A stretch of DNA of 64,000 nt from Augochlora pura. Its lineage: Eukaryota; Arthropoda; Insecta; Hymenoptera; Halictidae. The stretch spans positions 14,166,376-14,230,375 of the forward strand of contig NC_135780.1 in the NCBI RefSeq assembly GCF_028453695.1. Reading direction: 5' to 3'. The notes beneath the pieces were generated by a model. It was not told where the DNA came from, ran no database searches, and saw only the letters and a program-made list of their open reading frames with translations. Of the stretch, positions 49,495 through 60,341 are shown piece after piece. The translations under genes were made by a program, and so were the position numbers. Numbering within the stretch: the stretch's first letter is position 1; every line of letters starts with the position of its first letter.

Positions 49495-51049
49495 GTGGCC
49501 CTCCTCCACAACACGAGAAGAAGAAACTCTCGTTGTTCCGATCAGTTAACGCTAATGAGCGATATATTTGGAAGACTCGCGAAACTGGCCGCAACCGTTG
49601 CAGTTCTTTCATAGGTGTGCGCCTGCACGAAACAGACCGTTCCGACGACGCCTCGTTTGCTAAATGTTATCCCTGGTTTCTCGGTCAATTTCAGAAATCG
49701 ATCTCCTTCGATGGGATTATTAAATCGATTTCGATGACACGAGATCCACGTCCTATCATTACCCCGTCTTTGCTGTACGTAGGTTGCTGCCGTTCGGTGT
49801 CGGAAAGATATCGCTAAATTTGTTTCATTGCGTCACGCTTGCATGAAGCAGGTGAGGAGGGTACAAAGATATAAGAGATGACAGAAGAAGAATTCGGAGT
49901 CCGTTATACATATGCGAGATATGGAATTCGATTTTCCCATTTGTCCGGTTTGTCCGACGGCCACCGAAGGATTTTTCTCCCTCTGAATCAGGCGCAGAGG
50001 AATTCAGGCGCTGTAATCTTCCACGATTCTCCCCGATCGGTTGAGCCGTTTAGCACGCAGAATTTCGATTGGCGTAGGCAGAGCCGAGCGTAGCCCGTAT
50101 CCTAGTGGCCAACTTCCCATACGTCAATATGTATTATATCGAGCAGTGGGTCGGCGATATCGCGATCCTAGTGGACGAAACGGGCAGCCACCGTTGCTCC
50201 CGCTTTATCTCGAGGCTTGAGAAAACGCAGAGCAGACGCTGCGCGTCGTGTCTAATCTAGCTGGCATCTGGACCCTAAAAACCACCGGCTGGAGACCAGA
50301 AACAACGGTAATAAGGTAGAGAAGATGCGTGGATGCGAGAGACTTCCGGCCACGGAATGGCAAGAAGCGCGAGCGAACTTGGTACGCGCAATCGACGGCC
50401 TTGCTTCCCGCCGCGTGGTCCGTTCGCATCAGACACGGCTCGGCTCGGCTCGGCTGGGACTTGTTAACACGGGAAAGGAACGCTGAGCCAACAGATTCTA
50501 TGCTGCGCGCGGCAACGAATTCGAAACGATAGCAACACGGTTGACGCGACTTTGACGCTGCCTAGATCTTGCCGATGGCTACGTAGTTCGGAGTACAAAT
50601 ACTTGTTGCAGATTTCTTCTTGCCGCGGGTTTTACGCAAACGTTTCAAAGGTACAAAAACCAAAGGTAATACGTTCCGAATCGGTTACGTTTGCCTCGAA
50701 CGTAACCAACGTGTCGATGAATCGATACTCGATATCGTTGCGACGCAAATTAATATTTACATTGCTATCGGAACCAGAAGAATAAAGAAGCGACTATTTC
50801 GTAACGATACCCGGCGCGCCATCGGGACATTCTAGAATTTTAACGAGACCCCTAAACTCTCGAAATTCTGTCTGGGGCAGGCAGAGCCCGTAATTAGAGC
50901 ACGGTACGTAGACCATCAGATTCGGTGAAACTACGAGGATCACGACAAAAGAACCCGGTTCGATAAGGGAAGCGGCGCAAACGTAGATACGCGTCGCGGC
51001 GTATTGTTTCGGGCGACATCACGCTGCGATGGTATGGCGCTATGGCGCG

Positions 51050-51108
51050 GTGCGGAGCGGTGCGGAGCGGTGCGGAGCGGTGCGGAGCCGTGCGGAGCGG
51101 TGCGACAC
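51050..51108. repeat. 10-bp array, unit GGTGCGGAGC
   Basis: About six copies, one with G to C. Confidence 0.9.
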
Positions 51109-52267
51109 GGCGTGGCCCGAGATTATTCATATCCACGTGCGTCCGTCGACTGGTATTGTCGATTAGTCGTCGCGATGCTTTTGATCGGCGGATCGTACGA
51201 ACGTGACGGTCGGCAGGTTAAAATCTGCCTATCGGTGGGTATCAGCTCATTACGCTAATATTCACTCGGAATGCCGGCCCGATAAGGTATCTCGATCGTG
51301 CCTCTCGCGTTTCGCGAATGCCTTTTTGCGCTCTGTGTGTCTCCGTTTTCGCGTGTTTCTGTTTCGGTGTGTCTCTGCGCGGAGCCGAGCCGAGTAGAGC
51401 CGAGTAGAGCCTCGATCTCTGCTGCGCTCGCTCGCTCGCTCGCTCGTGCGCACACAAACGCGCACACGCGCGCCACGCGGAGAGGTCGCGCCATTTTTGG
51501 AGCTGTAAACCTCGCCGACGCGTGTAGGGTTTGGCGTACGTGTGCGTTTCGTCCATTCCCAATAACCGCGCTACCGCGAAATCGCGTCCGCGATTCCGAT
51601 CGGGCTCCGTTTGTCCCCGCTTGATTTTATGCAGCAGCTGCGTAACACACGACCCGTTTCATTCGTTTCGCGACCAGAGGGATCCATGGGCCACCACCCG
51701 ATACCATGGACTTTAAATTCGACGCGTCGCGTCCGGTCGCCAATCGACCCGATGCGTCCGTTTGTCACGGGTTTATTCGGCCCCGGCGGTGTTCGCAACG
51801 GTTGTCGACCACGCAGTCGAGTTCCTTCGCGGGGATGCCGAACGAATCGAAGCGAACCAATTGGAAAATCACGCGCGCGACAAGCTACCGTGTAGCAAAC
51901 TTGATCGCAGAACCTACGACTCCCCTCGGGTTCGGAGGTACAACTAGCCGAAAGCCAAGACACGATCGATTCGAGATCGAAAGCAAGATTCCGAAACCGT
52001 TGCCGAATCCCGGAGGCCCGAGCGCACTCTCCCGACGAGATTCCACGTTTAACGATCCCTCGATCCCTCGATGCCGGGGATCGACGCGGGAAGAGGCTCG
52101 GTCCCGGTAGAGATACTCGTACACGTGTCCGGCAGGATCAGCAGCGTATCTATTAAGCGTTATCGCGTGGGGCCTATCGAGAAATTCTCGGAAGAAACGT
52201 GGCGCATCCGGCGCGAGAGGGAAAGAGGACGCACGCCGAAGAATCGGCGAGAGTGCGAAACGTTGGC

Positions 52268-52322
52268 GGATCGTCGAGGCGGTCGAGGCGGTCGAGGCGG
52301 TCGAGGCGGTCGAGACGGTCGC
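52268..52322. repeat. 9-bp array, unit GGTCGAGGC
   Basis: About six copies. Confidence 0.9.
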
Positions 52323-52534
52323 GGCCGGCTGAAAGGAACGGTTCCAGTTGTGTCCCGCATCCTGGGTACATCGCGGTTATCGGCGTAAAGCCGCGTTTAC
52401 ACGCGTGTAAAGCTGGTACGAGACCCGGTTGACACCGCGCGGAGGCTGTGCAGCGCGAGCCCGATGAGGTCGAAGACGCGCACAGGCTGTGTCGCGTCGC
52501 GTCGCGTCGAAGAGGGCTGCTGGGTCGGCTTGGC

Positions 52535-52645
52535 TCGGGTCGGGTCGGGTCGGGTCGGGTCGGGGGCGAGGCTGAAGGGGGACGCGAACGTGGACATGGA
52601 CGCGGACGTGGACGTGGACCTGGACGCGGACGCGGACGCGGACGC
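52535..52645. repeat. (GGGTC)n then degenerate (GGACGC/GGACGT)n
   Basis: Pentamers at about 52535-52566 and hexamers at about 52588-52645. Confidence 0.85.
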
Positions 52646-53170
52646 AACATCCTGGGAGTAGGAAGAAGAAGGAGAAGAGCTCGCGAACACCATTCCAGCG
52701 ATGCCAGGGCCGTGTCGTAACAGGCTGGAGTGACACCACAATGCGGTGTAGCAATTTGTAGGCTCGCCCTTCGTCCTTCGTCCTCCGCCGTCCTTCCTCC
52801 CCGCGCGTGTCTCCCTGCCCGCTCCGCCAGCATCCGCCAGCATCCTCCAGCATCCAACCTCCAGCGTCCTCTTCCTCCGCCTGTATTTATGAGCCGAGTC
52901 CGGAGAACGCCTGTATCGGTTCCTCCTCGCGCTGGCTAAAGGTAGGAAGGACGACACAGGGACGCGTTTGCTCGCTCGCTTGCTCTCGCAACGAGTACGA
53001 GCGGTGCTCTTCTCTCCGAACAACGCCGATCGACGACGAACAAGAAGAAAGAGGAGGAGAAAAAGGCACCGAGGGGGCTAACTAGACGAGATCAACGCCA
53101 CGATAGTTGTCTCTTCTGCGATTCTTCGCGAAGAAGACGCGAGAGAGACAGAGTCTGTGGAGGAGGTGAA

Positions 53171-53222
53171 ACGAGAGAGAGAGAGAGAGAGGGATAAAGA
53201 ACGCATTGGGGGAGAAACATCT

Positions 53223-53254
<32 letters not shown>

Positions 53255-53256
53255 TG
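53171..53256. repeat. (GA)n and (GGC)n
   Basis: GA run at about 53171-53192 and about eleven GGC triplets at 53220-53256. Confidence 0.9.
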
Positions 53257-53398
53257 GATTCATGCGTTTGCGCGGAATAAGGGACCCGGCCGAGGAAGAT
53301 AAGGGACGCTGATGGACCTTGCTTCCACGTTTCTTCTTCTTCCTCTTCTCCTTCCGCACGACTCTGTCCCTCTCCATCCTTTTCCCCATCTTCTTCTT

Positions 53399-53467
53399 CG
53401 TCTTTTTCGTCTTTTTCGTCTTTTTCGTCTTTTTCGCCTTTTTCGCCTTTTTCGTCTTTTTCATCTT
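53399..53467. repeat. 9-bp array, unit CGTCTTTTT
   Basis: About seven copies, two with CGCC. Confidence 0.9.
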
Positions 53468-54280
53468 GCCCACCCTCTTCCCTCCTTGCTGCGTCCCTTT
53501 CACGTCACCCGCTCATTGCACACACCGCCGGCCGATCGACACTGATAGCCGCAACGACTGTTCGCAGGTAACCTGCCACGACGGAATTTGCGACTTCGCT
53601 TTTGTGCCTTTCGCTCTGGGGAACCACCGACCGGGAGAGGAGAGGGCACCGGCGCGTACACCGGCGCGGTGCGAGGCGGGTGTGTACCCCTTTCTACCGA
53701 TAGATTCGAGTCACAGATTTCGAAAATCTACCCTCGGCGGAATCGAATTCCTCTCGAAGAGTAAAACCGAAGAACGTAATTAGGCGGCCTGGGACAGCGG
53801 ACTTCCACTACGATGCCGAGTGCGGCCTCCTTCCGAATCTGTTCAAAGGAGTTGTTGTCCTGTCCTGCCAAACGAGGAAAAGAATTCTATCCTTGTTTCG
53901 CTCGGACCGATAAGGTAACGAAAAATCGATGGAACGAAATTGGTCGAAATAGTCAGGTTGCAAACCGCTTCGACGGAATTGGAAGAGTCGTATGAAATCG
54001 ATGCGTTAGACGGCTCGGAATAAAGTTAAGCGGAAGGATCGATGGACAAACACCTAACTCTCGAGGTACGAAATTGTTAAATTGTAAAACATCGCCCTTC
54101 AAGGTTCTCCAGATTTGTTTAAAAGCTAAACTCCGGCGCTATTCGAGAGCTATTGGTCGAGCGCAAGCCGAGAAAAGAGCAGAAACGAAAGGCACGTTTC
54201 CCACGTGCAGTCACAAACACCAACGAACACTTGTATGATCGTGAACGACGAAAAGCGAGTTGCAGTCGGCAAAGGGGTTC

Positions 54281-54318
54281 GATGGACGATGGGCGATGGG
54301 CGACGGGCGATGGGCGAT
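54281..54318. repeat. 7-bp array, unit GATGGGC
   Basis: About five copies with single-base variants. Confidence 0.9.
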
Positions 54319-55497
54319 AGACGAAAGGATAGGCGATGCACGAGGCGTCGCTATTAGCGCGCCGAGAACGATTACAACGGGAACGGGCCGCGAAACGATC
54401 CTCCCCCGGGTTTCGTTCTCTCGATCTCTCGTTCTCCCGTCCTCTCCCGTCCTCTCCCGCCCTTTCGTCCTCTCGCCATCTCGCCGAAACAAGCCGATGG
54501 CGCGCAGAGATATTATTTACGGTGGAACACGATTCAATAAAACATTCTATAAAGTCATTGGTTATTAATTTGACGGGTGAACGCGGCGGGGGGTGATTGC
54601 TGCCTCTCCACGGGATACCTTTTATCCCTGGCATCGACGATTACCGGCACGATACAAGGGAACCTGGCTCCTCCACCTTCATCTCTCGTATTCGTCCTCG
54701 TCCTCCTCCTTCTTCTTGTAGGTTCGCGACCCTCTTCGCAGTCCGAGGACTCGATAAGTCGGAGCCGGTGCGTTTTCAGCGGAAAACGATCAAGATCGAG
54801 GAACGGTTTTTCGTTATTGACACGAGCCTCGCTCGATCCGCTCAGATGGCGGGTCAAACGTAAAGAAGAGCGTTGTTCTACGAAAATTGTTCGTGGTCCC
54901 GTTGGCAGACTGCAGACAGTTTGCGCGACGTTAAGATGGTCGCGTTAATTGGAAAAATCAAGAATCGAGCGAATATAAATTTCTTCTGCCGCCAGCGAGC
55001 GATTCGGTCGAAGAGCGTCGAAAGCAGGAAAACTGTTCAAGTAAAAGTCCGTTGCTTCGGCGTTAACGAGCCGGGATTAAAAAGCCTGCTAGGCTGCATA
55101 AGACAGAGCGCGGTGCATGTAAAACACGAGAAAACCGTTTTCCGGCATTCTTAGTAACAATCGTTCCGAGATAGCGGAAAGAACACAGATATCCGTGCAA
55201 TCTACATCGGCGAATGGATCCAAAAGGACCGTCGCGAAGCGAAGCGAAGCGAATCGCGCATCGCGCAATCCGAACGACGGTTCTCGCTTATCACCGCGTC
55301 CATCGTGTAAAAACTTGGTTATCGATTCAAGTTCCAATGAACCAGTCCCCGCTGGATCGAAAAAGCACACGCACTCGGGGCTCGCACCGATCACGAGCAT
55401 TCCGCGGGCCCGTTCGCGAGGCCCGTTCGACAAAAATTCCAGCGTGGGTATCTTCTTCACAACCCCGTTACGGATCCTCGCCGATTGCGTCCCGAAC

Positions 55498-55530
55498 CGA
55501 TCGAACCGATCGAACCGATCGAACCGAATC
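55498..55530. repeat. 9-bp array, unit GATCGAACC
   Basis: Three to four copies. Confidence 0.9.
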
Positions 55531-55837
55531 TGCGAAAGCTGGACCAGCTTTCGATAAACCTGCTTGCGATTCGAGTTCTCGTTTCTGCCGTGTCGGCGGT
55601 ATCGGCGGTATCGGCGGGGACGGGAGGAGGAAAGAGAGGGTGACGAAGAAAGAGAAGGAACAAATGATACATGCTCTAAGCCCTAATCCTTGAGAAGAGA
55701 TCAACGCATTCTCGCGTGTATCGGTTTCCGGCGAATAGAAAACGAACGCAATAAGGAACTAGCCGCTAATAAGGAGACTTGGCCGATGACGGCGACCGAT
55801 ATCCAAAATGGTAAAACAGTTTTCGCCGCGAAGACGC

Positions 55838-55880
55838 GGACGGGGACGGGGACGGGGACGGGGACGGGGACGGAGACGGC
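55838..55880. repeat. 6-bp array, unit GGGGAC
   Basis: About six copies; G-quadruplex potential. Confidence 0.9.
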
Positions 55881-56599
55881 GGTGCGGATGCGATAAACGT
55901 AAACGCGACCCGCCTCGCTCTCTACGAGATTCTGCGGGCTTCAGCGACAATCGGATGAAAAACGCGGAAAAAAATCGGCTTCTTTATTGCCGCATCCGAT
56001 AGCGCACGCTCCTCTGCGTAATCTAGCAAAAGTGCATACAGTCTCGAGCACTGGAAGTGCATAAATTTCGATCGCTGGCGTTCTCGTGATCGGGTTTCCG
56101 TCCCGTCCCGTCTCGTCCCGTCTCGTCTCGTTTTGAGGTCGAAAAGCCCCCAAAATACGAAGAAAAAGGAAGGGAAGAGGCAGCACTGACGTCAATTATT
56201 TTTAATCTACGCCGCGCAAGCGCTTATCGCGTATTCGCCGCGAGGAACCGTGCCTCTTCCGCGGAGGACGTATCTGCGAGCGTGAAACGTAATCGCGAAG
56301 CCGAAGAAACGTCCTTTGCCCGAAATCGTCTGAAACTTTTGTTGCACAACCGTTCGCTCGCTCTGCTCGCCCGCTCGCCCGCCCGCCCGCCCGCTCGCGC
56401 GCGCGCGTTTTAGAATCCAACGCGGCGATAACGCGGAGATAGCGTAATCTTTAAGGCGATCGCGTTATTCCGTTGCGGATTTCAGGCACGTATCGCCGTC
56501 GCGTCGCGGCGTAAATTTTAACGATTTCTTTCGAGTTGGAAGCTTCGTTGTACTACAGCTCCGCGAGGTTTCGGACGCGCCTGCCGAATGAAAATAATC

Positions 56600-56632
56600 G
56601 CGCGATTTCGCGCGATTTCGCGCGACTCGACG
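56600..56632. repeat. 10-bp array, unit GATTTCGCGC
   Basis: About three copies, each with TTTCGCGC, which is also an E2F-like word. Confidence 0.85.
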
Positions 56633-57199
56633 TTCGGATACCGGCAAAAGGATTCTCCGCCGTTGCAACGTTAATTATAATAACAAATTTCTCATATATT
56701 TGCGACATCGAAAAAGCTAACACTATCATTATCATTTTTGTATGCCTTCGACTGCGAAAAGGACTCGATTCGCGAACGCGCCTTCCCTCGCCTCTGTACT
56801 TGGTCAATTTCCTTGTTCCATGCAATTCTATTCGTCGAATGACTCAGTGAAACACTAAACACTCGGAATTAGACAGACGGAATCGAAGAACCTAACTATG
56901 AACCTAAACTCTAAAACAGAGAATCTGGCATGGTCGAAACAGCTGCTGGTTTCCCGTGATCCTTCTAATCCATCTCTCTTCTCCGCGAGAAGACTCCTTA
57001 TCCAGATAACGAATTTACCTGTATCTGGCCGGAACGGTAAACAACTGGACGTTTACGATTCGAGGAAAGAACTGCTCGTATATTTTCGTGAGTCGATTCT
57101 AACATAAATCCTTGAGCAGCGTCGAACGACACGCGTTATCGTGGCCGCCAATTAAAGCCATTGACTTCCACGACTCGGGTCGATACGATCGCGGTGGTG

Positions 57200-57246
57200 C
57201 CCGAAGCCACCGTCCCCGAAGCCACCGTCCCCGAAGCCACCGTCGC
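57200..57246. repeat. 15-bp array, unit CCCGAAGCCACCGTC
   Basis: Three copies followed by degenerate GCCGAGGACCGTC units. Confidence 0.9.
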
Positions 57247-57433
57247 CGAGGACCGTCGCCGAGGACCGAGGGGGGCCCCGTCGCACAAATTCGTATCGGC
57301 CTGTATTTTTTTTCGCCGATCTCAGCGTAAAACGATCGAGGCCAGACGAGATCGCGGTGCCGATTTCGCGGGATCGTTCCTCGTCCCTCGCCGCCCTTGT
57401 GGCGCGAACCGCGCGAGCCGTCGTTGCCGGACA

Positions 57434-57475
57434 GTTTTACGTTTTACGTTTTACGTTTTACGTTTTACGTTTTAC
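57434..57475. repeat. 7-bp array, unit GTTTTAC
   Basis: Six perfect copies. Confidence 0.95.
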
Positions 57476-58200
57476 GTCGGATTTCTGGCGACCGGCAATC
57501 GAAACGACCCGCCGAATCGAGTGCTTCTACTTGTTTGCCGCAGCTACTTTTCCTTGTTCCATCTCTCTTGTCTCTTGTTGCGTACGGAGAAATGCGATAC
57601 CATGTTCTTGGTTAGCCAACTTAATCAACGAAACGCGTCCAAACATTCGGATAACAGCGGACCAAGATGGATCCGATGCTAGTAGATCCTTGGTTAACTT
57701 TGCAATAATAAATTTCTTTGCGAGTCTCAAATAGCGCGAGTCTCCAGTAGCAATCAAAATAATAATACAAGCCTATTTCTTTGAAAACTGTTTCTAGAAT
57801 GAACGAAACATTCCAGACGACCCGGTATTTATGGTCTCGTCCCTTCCTTTCCGTTTTACATAGGACCAAGTTTTGGTAGACTTGTTTTCCTCGCGGCCGA
57901 CAGTCCACCCTGTTCGTCGGGACGTTAATGTCTGCGGTAATTATTGGGAACGACGGGACGAGCGCGTTGCCGCTAATTGGGAGCACCTGTAATTGAGTTA
58001 ATAACGAGCAAAAGCAAAGAGAGCCGAGCCGCGGCGGGTCTACCGGCTTTCGTTTATGTCGTTCGGCTCTTACTCAACACTCGGAAGACCAAACAGACAT
58101 CTTCGGGAGATTCTAATTAGCGACGATACGCTTGCTCCACGAGGGATTCGATGATATCGCGATGGGTCTCGTCCTTGAGCACCGTTAACAGAATTTCGGT

Positions 58201-59040
58201 TCAAAGCCTTTTTTCTTCGATTCGAGACTTTGACTTGAACGGTTCGAACGAGACACCTTCCCGGAAGCCTAGGATTCTTCCGAGATAGTTCAGAAAACGA
58301 TCCATCGGCAAACTGACAGAACGGTTGCTTCGTCTATCAACCGAGCGGGCCGAAAACCAACAATCGGCAGCCCTCTGTTTAGAAGAGACACGCTGTCTCA
58401 GAAAATTACGGTTTCCTTGAAATCTAGGGAAATACAATTTTCAAAGTATGTACCCACTATACTTGCTATACCATCGATGAATTGCTATGATCGTTGACTT
58501 ACATAGAAAATATGTCTTTCTTTCGGAAAATGATCGATTCAAATATTTCGAATAGAGAGGACACGATAACGTTTCTAATGAAACGGATGGAAGATATTTT
58601 ATCGACGCATCGTTCCTTTTAAAAACAATCTGTTCAGAGCCCGACAAAATAAACAAAGATTTAAATTACTCAAGTACACATTATTATATCGCAATTATTA
58701 TCCGATAACAAAGATAAAGAAATTACATCAACGTTATCAACATTGTCATCAACTTCCTAAGAAGCAAAACAAAGCACGATAAGAAGTCAACTTAAATAAA
58801 CCTAAATAAACTCGAATAGATTGAGACGATCCTCTGCACATTTACGAAGAATCGAACATGTAATGTATGTAACAGCGAACCAATCCAATTTGAAGATGCT
58901 TTGGAGACACCAAATTTGACTCTGTTAATTTTCCTAATCATAGTCGATATACAGTTGATCGCGATCGACCCGAAATGCAACGGTTTCGATATCAGCAGCG
59001 GCGTGTAAATACAGTCGTACACGCGGTCAAGCGCAGCATG
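58201..59040. other. Transitional, AT-richer part of ush intron 1
   Basis: GC falls here and simple repeats disappear. Nothing recognisable beyond scattered AT-rich words. Confidence 0.5.
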
Positions 59041-59043
59041 CGT

Positions 59044-59094
59044 GGTCGACCACGTGACCCGCTAGGGACTCGCATAGGTCAGCTGACAGCTGAC
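59044..59094. promoter_or_regulatory. E-box cluster in ush intron 1
   Basis: CACGTG at 59051-59056 lies inside GACCACGTGACC. Two overlapping CAGCTG boxes follow at 59080-59085 and 59087-59092, the first within the perfect palindrome GTCAGCTGAC (59078-59087). The palindrome GGTCGACC is at 59044-59051. bHLH or bHLH-ZIP factors would bind such sites. The cluster lies 0.6 kb downstream of exon 1. It may be an intronic enhancer. Confidence 0.35.
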
Positions 59095-59401
59095 AAGTCG
59101 AGACCCGTCGATCGTCAACGTTCCCTTTTCTATTCGCAGGCGGCGTTACGCCATTCAAAAATTATCGTTACTTGTACCGACTCGCAACATACGTCGGTCG
59201 ATTAGGCTAGAAAGCCGGAAGTATCATCGAACGGTCGCGGCCGTTCGTTTCAAGCTGATTCCATTGTACGTAAATTCCCGCCTACTCGATCGGACCGAAC
59301 GCGATTGGCGACACGTTCGCGAGGATAAAGCCTCGGATAAGAATGCTAACTCGCGAGAGAGAATTACGAGCGAAGCGAATTACTCTACGTGGACAGTTCG
59401 C

Positions 59402-59848
59402 ATGGCAGGCAAGCGGAAAGTGGAAACGCGATCTGACAGCGAACGACGCGACGCCCAATCACCTGTCAAGCAACGTGGCCGACCGGCTAAAAGCACGCCC
59501 GCGAGAAACCCGTTTTCCCGGGCTGTTGCTTACCGGCGAGAGCGACATACACGACGCGACGCGACGCGACGCGACGCAACGCAACGCAACATAACACGCG
59601 GTAACTACGCGGCACACGGCACACGGAACACGGCACACAGCACACGATACATGCATATAGTGATGGGAAAGCGAGGATTAAAACAAAATCACATTGGGAC
59701 TCACGTTTCAGCGGTTTCGGGTTGCTCTGCTTGCGGCGTGACATCCTCTGTGCTCGGCCATCACCAAATCAGCAGCATCGACATGCTTGACGTCGCTCGA
59801 GGAACAGAACCAGAGAAGACGAATATCGGTCGTTCCAGATTGGCGTGA
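59402..59848 (+). CDS. Weak candidate ORF with an AT-hook-like motif, antisense to ush exon 1
   Basis: From an ATG the frame reads MAGKRKVETRSDSERRD..., with KQRGRPAKS near residue 31, which resembles an AT-hook (core RGRP). The rest is arginine-rich, crosses a GACGC pentamer and a GCACACG heptamer array, and then runs antisense across ush exon 1. The start context is weak (C at -3). A plus-strand acceptor-like site (ttttctattcgcag) ends near 59140. An AT-hook core can arise by chance in CG-rich DNA. I do not recognise a family and consider a chance ORF more likely. Confidence 0.15.
   Translation: MAGKRKVETRSDSERRDAQSPVKQRGRPAKSTPARNPFSRAVAYRRERHTRRDATRRDATQRNITRGNYAAHGTRNTAHSTRYMHIVMGKRGLKQNHIGTHVSAVSGCSACGVTSSVLGHHQISSIDMLDVARGTEPEKTNIGRSRLA
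59555..59590. repeat. 5-bp array, unit GACGC/AACGC
   Basis: About six copies, in ush intron 1 just below exon 1. Confidence 0.9.
59610..59648. repeat. 7-bp array, unit GCACACG
   Basis: About five copies with variants. Confidence 0.85.
59699..59704 (-). other. ush: 5' splice donor of ush exon 1
   Basis: GTGAGT directly follows CTGAAAC on the minus strand, a near-consensus metazoan donor. It splits an Arg codon after its first base. The frame stays open past the donor for about 70 codons, but the residues become low complexity, which supports splicing here. Confidence 0.75.
59705..59744 (-). CDS. ush: First coding exon of a FOG-family zinc-finger cofactor (u-shaped), NuRD-recruiting N-terminus
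   Basis: Read on the minus strand the exon encodes MSRRKQSNPKPLK and then the first base of a split codon (C, probably Arg). A consensus GTGAGT donor follows, so the intron is phase 1. Family knowledge: MSRRKQ at the extreme N-terminus binds NuRD (RBBP4/7) in FOG, SALL and BCL11 proteins, and vertebrate FOG proteins start MSRRKQS(N/K)P followed by IKR. The SNP core and the K(R) end match FOG better than SALL (AKPQH) or BCL11 (GKPQHLSKR). FOG proteins are nuclear cofactors of GATA factors; u-shaped acts with Pannier and Serpent in the fly. The start is chosen because an in-frame TGA lies ten codons upstream with no ATG between, and position -3 is A. Zinc-finger exons are not in the window. A SALL, BCL11 or ZNF423/521-type gene is the main alternative. 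Confidence 0.8.
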
Positions 59849-59860
59849 CTTCGTCAACAT
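59708..59860 (-). other. uORF 3 overlapping the ush start codon (50 codons)
   Basis: ATG opens MLTKSRQSGTTDIRLLW... in a frame different from the main ORF. It passes over the MSRRKQ start codon and stops at TGA only three bases before the end of the exon. A ribosome that uses it cannot reinitiate at MSRRKQ without moving backwards, so it should lower translation of the full N-terminus. Confidence 0.4.
59761..59784 (-). other. uORF 4, minimal (7 codons)
   Basis: ATG TCG ATG opens MSMLLIW followed by TGA, ending 16 nt before the main ATG and nested out of frame within uORF 3. Confidence 0.3.
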
Positions 59861-59961
59861 GTAACAAACGACACAGCACACGGGAACGGGAGGAGCGTCT
59901 AGACGAAACGAAACGAAACGAGATGGACTTGGTACAGGATGACAAAGCTGGGACGTGGAAG

Positions 59962-60024
59962 TTAAAAGCGGCGAAACATCGACGGAAAACACTTCGAGGC
60001 ACAAATAACCTTTCCCGAATCCAT
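59962..60024 (-). other. uORF 2 in ush leader (20 codons)
   Basis: ATG opens MDSGKVICASKCFPSMFRRF and then TAA. It lies entirely inside the leader and ends about 220 nt before the main start, which leaves room for reinitiation. Confidence 0.35.
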
Positions 60025-60036
60025 CGTACGAAGGAT

Positions 60037-60053
60037 TCTCTCTCTCTCTCTCT
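60037..60053 (-). repeat. (GA)n tract in the ush leader
   Basis: A GA dinucleotide run on the transcribed strand, about 290 nt below the inferred start. GA tracts bind GAGA factor in insects. Similar tracts are common throughout this window, so a specific role is uncertain. Confidence 0.6.
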
Positions 60054-60119
60054 ATTCCTCTCTTTCTCTCGCAATTTATCTATCTTTCTCTTCTTGTTGC
60101 ACGATTTTTCGGACCGTTC

Positions 60120-60206
60120 TCAACGTTCGCTTTTCCCCTTTCGTGTGTTGTCGGTTTGTAGCCGGTTATCGCGTTTTTCACGCACAAGTGCCGACGGAGA
60201 ACGCAT
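60120..60206 (-). other. uORF 1 in ush leader (28 codons)
   Basis: The first upstream ATG in the inferred leader opens a 28-residue frame (MRSPSALVREK...GKSER) ending in TGA. It is basic, with no recognisable domain. It probably matters as a regulatory uORF rather than as a peptide. It only counts if transcription starts upstream of it. Confidence 0.35.
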
Positions 60207-60341
60207 ACACGCAACACGACAGCTCGTACCGTGGCCGCTGTCAGCGAGCAACTAAACAAACGCGATACCAAACAACCCCCACTCCCGCGTACGCGGCGTG
60301 ACTACGTTGTCCAAGTGGGGATGGACGAATGCGGACTGGGG

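Larger units (their letters stand above)
36257..58200. other. Repeat-rich intronic block, no gene seen
   Basis: Continues the same composition with many arrays. Repeat-poor stretches such as 40000-41400, 45300-45700 and 50500-50900 show no exon-like signal that I could support. Confidence 0.5.
1..59704 (-). other. ush: Intron 1 of ush (partial)
   Basis: Everything below the exon 1 donor is assigned to intron 1. No minus-strand open frame shows C2H2 or C2HC spacing typical of FOG fingers. The intron is therefore at least 59.7 kb and its acceptor lies beyond position 1. A small, non-finger second exon could have been missed. Nested genes on either strand are possible but none was recognised. 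Confidence 0.5.
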
